Below, piece after piece: positions 59,296-64,000 of a stretch of DNA of 64,000 bases. This DNA comes from RBG-13-68-16 sp050018455. GTDB lineage: Bacteria; Acidobacteriota; Thermoanaerobaculia; Thermoanaerobaculales; Thermoanaerobaculaceae. Every line of letters starts with the position of its first letter. Position 1 is the first letter of the stretch. The position numbers and the translations under genes are program-made. Location of the stretch: positions 54,119-118,118 of the forward strand of contig JBEKAA010000006.1 of assembly GCA_050018455.1 (NCBI GenBank), in the 5' to 3' direction. A model generated the notes under the pieces. The model worked only from the letters and a program-made list of their open reading frames with translations. It made no database searches and was not told where the DNA came from.

Positions 59296-60213
59296 TCAGA
59301 GGGAGCGACGCGCAAGTCCCTCGAGCGAGAAACCCGGCACCGGCAGGCCGGGCGGCACCGACCGCGCGTCGCCTCGCCGGACCGACATCGATTGCGCGCC
59401 GAACCCGACCGGGCTGATCTGAGCCTCCACGGTCGTGGCGTCCCCGGTGGCCCAGTTAACGACGGTGGCGTAGGGGTACACGATCGCGTCGCTCGGTCCG
59501 CTCACGACGTAGGCGGCCAGGGTGCCGCCCGTGACTCCGTCCTCCAGTCGCCACTGCATGTGACCGTACGGCGGGATCAGGTGATCGTGCCGGCCGATGA
59601 TGTTGCCGCTCTCGTCCTGGAGGTCGACGCGGACCGTGACCCACGCGTTCGTCCACGACGCCGTTCCGACGTTGGTTCGGAAGACGCCGTCGTCGGAGAT
59701 CTGAGGCATGTAGGCGATCACGGTCTGGTCGACGCCCAGAGGCGCCGGGAAGCCTGGGAAGTCCTGGCCGAACTCACCATCGGAAGTGTCGGGATCGAGC
59801 GTGTAGTTGCGCGCAAACGCCGCGAAGTCGCAGCTCGTGTCGCCCGGCGTGTTCGGGCACCCGCTGGCTGCGGTGTCGGCGTACACCAGGAGCGCTCCCG
59901 TCCAGCCGTGCGCATTGAATCCGTACGGACCGAGGATGTCCCAGAGGTTGAGGGTCTGCCACGACTGGAGGGTGATCGCCGGCAGCATCGGAGCGCCGGC
60001 GCTGTTGTCCTGACCGGTGGGGAGGAAGAAAACGTCGATGTAGAGCGCCTTGCTCTGAGGGTTGTAGAGCGTGAGGTCGGTGTGCCAGTCGGTGCCCGCG
60101 AGCCCCGCCTTGTTGGCGACCGCAGTGATGACGTAGGCGCTCGTCAACTCCCTTGCGAAGGCGGGGGCAGCCATCGCGAGGATCGCAACCGCCACCAAGA
60201 GTTTCCGGACCAT
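59296..60213 (-). CDS. Secreted protein of unknown function with sigma-54 promoter
   Basis: A 305-aa protein with a clear signal peptide (MVRKLLVAVAILAMAAPAFA). The mature part looks like beta-sandwich material with a WHTDLTLYNPQ motif, a pattern I associate with secreted Acidobacteriota proteins without known function. Two Cys (SGCPNTPGDTSC) could form a disulfide. The ATG at 60213 has GGAGG six bases upstream. A strong -24/-12 promoter match ends just before the leader, so expression should require sigma-54 and an activator. Confidence 0.7.
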   Translation of the reverse strand: MVRKLLVAVAILAMAAPAFARELTSAYVITAVANKAGLAGTDWHTDLTLYNPQSKALYIDVFFLPTGQDNSAGAPMLPAITLQSWQTLNLWDILGPYGFNAHGWTGALLVYADTAASGCPNTPGDTSCDFAAFARNYTLDPDTSDGEFGQDFPGFPAPLGVDQTVIAYMPQISDDGVFRTNVGTASWTNAWVTVRVDLQDESGNIIGRHDHLIPPYGHMQWRLEDGVTGGTLAAYVVSGPSDAIVYPYATVVNWATGDATTVEAQISPVGFGAQSMSVRRGDARSVPPGLPVPGFSLEGLARRSL

Positions 60214-60235
60214 GCGCCACCTCCGCCCGATCTCA

Positions 60236-60253
60236 TTGCAGAGGCCGTGCCAA
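60236..60253 (-). promoter_or_regulatory. Sigma-54 promoter of the secreted protein gene
   Basis: On the minus strand TTGGCACGGCCTCTGCAA: the -24 box TGGCACG is exact, four bases follow, then CTGCA, giving GG-N10-GC. Transcription would start about 60226, leaving a leader of about 13 bases that carries the GGAGG ribosome site of the ATG at 60213. Confidence 0.7.
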
Positions 60254-60349
60254 ACTTCAGCCAATCCTCAGCGCAGCCGGGCCGCAGAGTGTCGCCTCTG
60301 GCGGTCACCGCCGCAGTCGGGTGTATCGTTTGGGTAACGGGAGGATCAG

Positions 60350-60865
60350 GTGCGATCGATCTTCACCCTCGCCGGCTTGCTCATCGTGATGGTGGTGGTT
60401 CTCGTCCTCGCCACACACCAGACACGTCAGGACCTCGACGCCGTGAAGAGCGTGACGTTCGCCACCCAGGGCGACACAGCGGCGCGGACCTTTGACGATG
60501 CCGCAGCGGCACGGCTCGCGGAGCGACTGCGGGACCTCAGCCAGAGGCCCCAGCTCCCCGCAGAGGAGCTCCGGGATGCGGCCCAACTGGCCGCCGGGTG
60601 GGCCGCGGGTCTCGCGCCGGGGACAGCCGAGTACCACCTGGCCGTCAATCTCAGGGGTGCGGCCATCGAGTTGATGGCGGCCTCCGACTCCCTGACCGAC
60701 CCGCACCGCGCCACCGCCCGCCGCCTCCTGGAGCAGTCGCAGGGGGGGCCCGGCAATCCTCCCGGCGCTCCGCCCGGGCCCATCGGCGGCATCCGCGACA
60801 AGCTTCAGGACCTCCAGCAGACGCACCAGGAGCAGCTGCAGGAGACCGAGAAGGACCAGCACTGA
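60350..60865 (+). CDS. Small membrane-anchored protein of unknown function
   Basis: A 171-aa protein starting at GTG 60350 (GGAGG five bases upstream). One N-terminal membrane helix (about 4-22) is followed by an Ala/Leu/Arg-rich helical region, a Gly-Pro turn (about 132-146) and a charged Gln/Glu-rich coiled-coil tail. No family recognised. It stands alone between two minus-strand groups. Confidence 0.6.
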   Translation: MRSIFTLAGLLIVMVVVLVLATHQTRQDLDAVKSVTFATQGDTAARTFDDAAAARLAERLRDLSQRPQLPAEELRDAAQLAAGWAAGLAPGTAEYHLAVNLRGAAIELMAASDSLTDPHRATARRLLEQSQGGPGNPPGAPPGPIGGIRDKLQDLQQTHQEQLQETEKDQH

Positions 60866-60881
60866 CCAGCGAGCGCCACTA

Positions 60882-61064
60882 TTCGAAGGTTCGAAGGTTG
60901 GAAAGTTCGAAGGTTGAGTTGCGGCAGGGGAGCAGAGGTGCATGGGAGCAGAGGAGCGAGAAACAAGAACAAACCTAGGCCGGGGCTTTCTCCTCTGCTC
61001 CTCAGCTCCTCTGCCCCTCTGCTGTCGGTGAACGTTCAAACCTGTGAACGTGCGAACCTCGGAA
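60882..61064. repeat. Modular intergenic hairpin, copy 7
   Basis: TTCGAAGG octamers (60882-60915) and GGGGAGCAGAGGTGC / GGAGCAGAGGAGC form the left arm. CTCCTCTGCTCC, AGCTCCTCTGCCCCTCTGCTG and GAACGTTCAAACC / GTGCGAACC form the right arm. It lies between convergent genes. Confidence 0.7.
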
Positions 61065-61081
61065 CCGGGCAAAAGTAGCCG

Positions 61082-61429
61082 TCAGAGCAGGTGCGGGATG
61101 TTGGTGGTGACGACCTCGCCTGCACCGAAGGCTGCCAGCTCCTTCGCGACCTGGGCAAGGAGTCGCTTCACACCTTCGGTGCGCTCCACGGGCGCCACCA
61201 CCCAGAGGTGCACCGCAGTGGTGTCCGCCCCCCGTGAAACGACCAGAACCGGGTGGATTGGGCGCCCATAGTCGATCACCACCCCGGCGACGAGCAACGT
61301 CGCAGCATCGCGCCCCAGGTAACATGCCTCCACCCGCGCCACCGTGGTTCCCCAGCGCCACGGGCCGTGGGGGAGCTCCCGCCACGCCGCGGTCAGATCC
61401 GCGAGCCCCGAGCGGATGACGTGAGGCAC
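61082..61429 (-). CDS. Hypothetical 115-aa protein
   Basis: No family recognised. Compact alpha-beta composition, no signal peptide or membrane segment. The GTG start at 61429 is three bases after the stop of the envelope-protein gene at 61433, so it is probably cotranslated with it. Ribosome site weak. Confidence 0.5.
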   Translation of the reverse strand: MPHVIRSGLADLTAAWRELPHGPWRWGTTVARVEACYLGRDAATLLVAGVVIDYGRPIHPVLVVSRGADTTAVHLWVVAPVERTEGVKRLLAQVAKELAAFGAGEVVTTNIPHLL

Positions 61430-61432
61430 CCG

Positions 61433-61972
61433 CTACCAGCCGAACGCGAGGCCCACGTTGGCGGTGAATATGATGGGCTTGTCTGCGTGCTGTGTCGAGT
61501 TCACCGCGATCTCGGCCGTCAAACGGGTCCGGCGGGTCAGAGGGAACCACTCGCCGACGCCGGCGTACCCCCCGAGCTTGCTGTCGTTGTAACCGGCGGG
61601 TGGGTTCTTGGCTTGGAGGTCGAGCCGGTACGACCCGATACCCGCCGACAACACGGTTTGGCCGAAAGTCCCGCCCATCAGGTAGTCGATCCCCGCCGTG
61701 TACGCGTGGTACCGGCCCGGCCATCCCTCCCCGTTGATGACCTCGATGTGGGGAAGGTCGGCGGCTTTCAGCCGGAACAGGGTGTCATCGCTGATCGGGA
61801 AGGCAACGAAGGCCGACGGCGCCCCGTCGGAGCTGTGTAGGAAGTTCGTGCCTGGCGCCGAGGCGGACTGCCACTCCCAGCTCGCACCCCACGAGACGCC
61901 TACCCAGACCACTTGACCGCTCGCTGCGCTCGCGACGCCCAGCGCCAGAAGGACCGCACACGTCCACCGCAT
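61433..61972 (-). CDS. Small outer-membrane beta-barrel-like protein
   Basis: A 179-aa protein with a signal peptide (MRWTCAVLLALGVASAASGQ) and alternating hydrophobic strands, ending GLAFGW with an aromatic last residue as in eight-stranded outer-membrane barrels. The ATG at 61972 has AGGAGG five bases upstream, and TATACT (on the minus strand, at about 61990-61995) may be its -10 box. Function unknown. Confidence 0.6.
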   Translation of the reverse strand: MRWTCAVLLALGVASAASGQVVWVGVSWGASWEWQSASAPGTNFLHSSDGAPSAFVAFPISDDTLFRLKAADLPHIEVINGEGWPGRYHAYTAGIDYLMGGTFGQTVLSAGIGSYRLDLQAKNPPAGYNDSKLGGYAGVGEWFPLTRRTRLTAEIAVNSTQHADKPIIFTANVGLAFGW

Positions 61973-62062
61973 GATTGCCTCCTGCCGTGAGTATACGAGG
62001 TTCGCCGACCCGGTGTTGTCCCATGCCGGCTGCCCGGCGCTCGGTTACTCGTGCGAAGCTGG

Positions 62063-62068
62063 TACAAT
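62063..62068 (+). promoter_or_regulatory. -10 box of the comF-proline dehydrogenase operon
   Basis: TACAAT lies nine bases before the ATG at 62078, without a ribosome site, consistent with a very short or absent leader. Confidence 0.4.
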
Positions 62069-62077
62069 CCCGTCGCC

Positions 62078-62794
62078 ATGGCGTCCTTCGCCGAGGCCCT
62101 CGCCTTGACCTTCCTCCCCTCCACCTGCGCGACCTGTCGCGCTGCGCTGCCGTGGACCGGGAGCCGCGCCGGGATCTGCCCAGGCTGCTGGGAGCGCCTG
62201 TCGCTCCACCGCGGCCCGTTGTGCCCGGTGTGCGGGAGCCCCGAGGTGACCTCCGGTGAGGAGTGCCTCGCGTGCCGCACCGCGCCGCCCCCGTGGCGCG
62301 CCGCCGCGAGCCTCGGACCGTACGATGGAACGCTGCGCGACCTCGTCCTGCTGTTCAAGAACCGCGGCCGGGACGAACTGGCCAGGCCTCTCGCCGAGCT
62401 CCTCGCCACAAGCCTGGAAAGCCGGGGCTGGAAGCGCCCCGATGTCGTCGTTTCGGTGCCGACGACGTGGCTTCGACGCCTCCGGCGCGGTTACGATCAG
62501 GCCGGGCTTCTGGGCCGCGCGGTGGCGCGAGAGCTCGGAGCTCCCTACGTGCGCGCGTTGCGGCGGCACGGGCGAGGAGCCCAGGTCGGCCGAAGTCGGA
62601 GCGAGCGTCTCCGGCTCGCCGCCGGCGCGTTCGGCGTGTGGCGTCCGGTCGCGGGGCGGGTCCTGCTGGTTGACGACGTCATCACGACCGGCGCGACGGC
62701 CGCCTGTTGCGCCCGCGCCCTCGCCCGCGCCGGCGCCGACGAGATCTACGTCCTGGCAGTTGCCAGGACTCCACAGCCCGGGAGGATTTCATGA
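62078..62794 (+). CDS. comF: ComF-family phosphoribosyltransferase-like protein
   Basis: A 238-aa protein with an N-terminal four-Cys zinc finger (CATCRAALP, CPGCWERL, CPVCGSPE, CLACR) and a type I phosphoribosyltransferase domain with the PRPP loop VLLVDDVITTGATAA. ComF is needed for DNA uptake in competent bacteria, acting in the cytoplasm with the import helicase. The start is the ATG at 62078. It overlaps the proline dehydrogenase gene by four bases, an unusual partner. Confidence 0.9.
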   Translation: MASFAEALALTFLPSTCATCRAALPWTGSRAGICPGCWERLSLHRGPLCPVCGSPEVTSGEECLACRTAPPPWRAAASLGPYDGTLRDLVLLFKNRGRDELARPLAELLATSLESRGWKRPDVVVSVPTTWLRRLRRGYDQAGLLGRAVARELGAPYVRALRRHGRGAQVGRSRSERLRLAAGAFGVWRPVAGRVLLVDDVITTGATAACCARALARAGADEIYVLAVARTPQPGRIS

Positions 62795-63702
62795 GCGTTT
62801 TCGACTCGATCGTGCGAACCACGCTGCCCTTCACGCCCAAACCGATGGTCCACTTCTTCGCCCGGAGGTACGTCGCCGGAGCAAAGCTCACGGATGCCAT
62901 CGCCACCGTCCAGAGGCTGTCGAAGGAGCGGTGCTGCGCCACCCTCGACGTCCTCGGAGAGAGCGTGAGCGAGCGCCAGCACGCCGCGACTGCGGTCGCT
63001 GCGTACCACGAGGTCATCGAGGCCATCGCCGCCGAGGCGCTCCCGGCCAACATCTCGCTCAAGCCCACGCAGATGGGCCTCAACATCGACTACTCCTTCT
63101 GCCGGGACAACATGGCGGCGGTGCTCGAGCGGGCTTCTGCGAAGGGCATCTTCGTGCGCATCGACATGGAGGACTCGCCGACCATCGATGCGACGCTCCG
63201 TCTGTACCACGAGCTCATCGCCCGCTTTCCCAAGGGCACCGGCGTGGTTATTCAAGCCCGGATGCGGCGCACGCTCTCGGACTGCGCCGCCCTCGCGGCC
63301 GAGGGCGCCAGCGTCCGGTTGTGCAAGGGCATTTACCTTGAACCCCGGCCCGTTGCGTACGAGGAGCGCGAGATCATCCGCCGTGCGTACGTGCACGCGC
63401 TGCGGATCCTCCTCGCCGGCGGAGGGTACGTCGGCATCGCCACCCACGACGAGATGCTCGTGTGTGAGGCGCTGGCCATGATTCAGGAGCTCGGGGTGCG
63501 GCCGGACCGCTACGAGTTCCAGATGCTTCTCGGCGTCGACCCGGAGCTCCGGCGCATCATCACCGTCGCCGGCCACAAGCTGCGCGTCTACGTTCCGTTC
63601 GGCTCGCACTGGTACCCGTACTCCGTTCGCCGCTGCCGCGAGAACCCGAGCATCGCGAGAGCCGGGATCGAGGCGTTCCTCAAGGGCCGGATGGAATCTT
63701 GA
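62791..63702 (+). CDS. Monofunctional proline dehydrogenase
   Basis: FAD-dependent oxidation of proline to pyrroline-5-carboxylate, first step of proline catabolism. The 303-aa length fits the single-domain PRODH of many bacteria. The barrel motifs include SLKPTQMGLNID, VRIDMEDSP, VIQARMRRT, VRLCKGIYLEP, the His in ATHDE, EFQMLLGVD and the C-terminal substrate-binding YPYSVRRCRENP. The ATG at 62791 overlaps the comF stop and has GGGAGG upstream. The partner P5C dehydrogenase is not in the window. Confidence 0.92.
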   Translation: MSVFDSIVRTTLPFTPKPMVHFFARRYVAGAKLTDAIATVQRLSKERCCATLDVLGESVSERQHAATAVAAYHEVIEAIAAEALPANISLKPTQMGLNIDYSFCRDNMAAVLERASAKGIFVRIDMEDSPTIDATLRLYHELIARFPKGTGVVIQARMRRTLSDCAALAAEGASVRLCKGIYLEPRPVAYEEREIIRRAYVHALRILLAGGGYVGIATHDEMLVCEALAMIQELGVRPDRYEFQMLLGVDPELRRIITVAGHKLRVYVPFGSHWYPYSVRRCRENPSIARAGIEAFLKGRMES

Positions 63703-63712
63703 AGGCCGCGGC

Positions 63713-63829
63713 CTAGGAGCCTGTCCGAGTAATCCCGCTGCTCGCTACAGGTGGTACTCAATAGTGTCAGCCGCCACAACCTGTGGTGTAGTCGGCTGCG
63801 GTTTTGGCTTTACAAGGACAGGCTCCTAG
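63713..63829. mobile_element. MITE-like element with 14-base perfect terminal inverted repeats
   Basis: CTAGGAGCCTGTCC at 63713-63726 is mirrored exactly at 63816-63829, giving an element of 117 bases with no coding capacity. The outermost CTAG is palindromic and could be a four-base target duplication of the YTAR type made by IS5-group elements, or part of the ends. An inner hairpin CAGCCG/CGGCTG lies at 63769-63798. It starts 10 bases after the proline dehydrogenase stop. Confidence 0.55.
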
Positions 63830-64000
63830 CCTGGACTATTCATGAGGGTTCTGCTGCGAACGCGGATCTGGCCGGCCTGGTGGGCGTACTCGAGGTTCGG
63901 AGCCTGCGACGTATCGCAGAGGATACGACTCGGCTCCTCGCCTCCTGGAGCGAGCGAGGCTCTGCCTCGCGAGCTCGGGGGCGCGGGGGGCGTGAGGCGC
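63830..64000. other. Right edge, no gene supported
   Basis: No coding sequence can be supported. A small inverted repeat (CGTATC/GATACG, about 63910-63928) and G/C-rich palindromic sequence are present. The string GGACTATTCATGAGGG at 63834-63849 might be the end of a larger insertion sequence lying beyond the window, but this cannot be settled here. Confidence 0.35.

Noticed and set aside
63830..64000. Full insertion sequence at the right edge
   Set aside because: No transposase frame is visible and only one possible end lies in the window.

Overview
The window is GC-rich bacterial chromosome (about two thirds G+C by eye, with GC-rich third codon positions) holding about 47 protein genes, no rRNA or tRNA I can see, and no recognisable plasmid, prophage or transposase. 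A TonB-dependent receptor with an N-terminal carboxypeptidase-regulatory-like domain, a type IV pilus minor-pilin operon, an MglA-like GTPase, sigma-54 control and secreted proteins with Thr-Pro linkers point to a diderm, probably Acidobacteriota (Thermoanaerobaculia/Holophagae-like). The phylum is inference, not proof.

Layout. 0-8 kb: 3' part of a secreted matrixin-like metalloprotease, MscS-family channel, aconitase, CBS protein, DUF4097 lipoprotein. 8-12 kb: PDZ-multi-TM histidine kinase and a sigma-54 response regulator. 12.5-17 kb: Gld-type ABC transporter operon (ATPase, permease, GldG, DUF4340). 17.6-19.6 kb: ornithine carbamoyltransferase and carbamate kinase. 20-25.5 kb: an active-looking diguanylate cyclase divergent from purB, then rlpA and a 7TM protein with a decayed GGDEF domain. 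25.6-31 kb: sigma-54 promoter, TonB-dependent receptor, FHA-GAF-adenylate cyclase, rdgB. 31-36 kb (minus strand): DUF2231, LtaS-like sulfatase, ubiE, folD, coaE. 36-44.5 kb: cvpA-like, comM, a 776-aa protein with a degenerate cyclase-like domain, PIN-PhoH, two metallo-beta-lactamase-fold paralogues. 44.6-53 kb (minus): fimT-pilV-pilW-pilX-pilY1. 53-59 kb (minus): rlmI, a RimK-like ATP-grasp gene, and a three-gene signalling operon (REC-kinase, MglA-like GTPase-GAF-kinase, REC). 59-64 kb: a sigma-54-promoted secreted protein, small envelope proteins, comF overlapping proline dehydrogenase, and a short MITE-like inverted-repeat element.

The genes suggest surface motility or adhesion (type IV pili, MglA-like switch, Gld transporter) under dense nucleotide and phosphorelay signalling (c-di-GMP, cAMP, several kinases), plus core metabolism. 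Sigma-54-type promoters precede the TonB receptor and a secreted protein, and the only GAFTGA activator in the window lies at 10957.

The most unusual content is intergenic. At least nine gaps hold long imperfect hairpins made of short tandem modules mirrored in both arms (TTCGAAG-type, AAAGGTCAAA-type, GAGCAGAGG-type, CAGTTGA-type). Two gaps also carry a second element with matching terminal inverted repeats and a central stem whose two copies show compensatory base changes. A recurring -10 hexamer, six bases, ATG arrangement indicates that several genes are transcribed as leaderless mRNAs.
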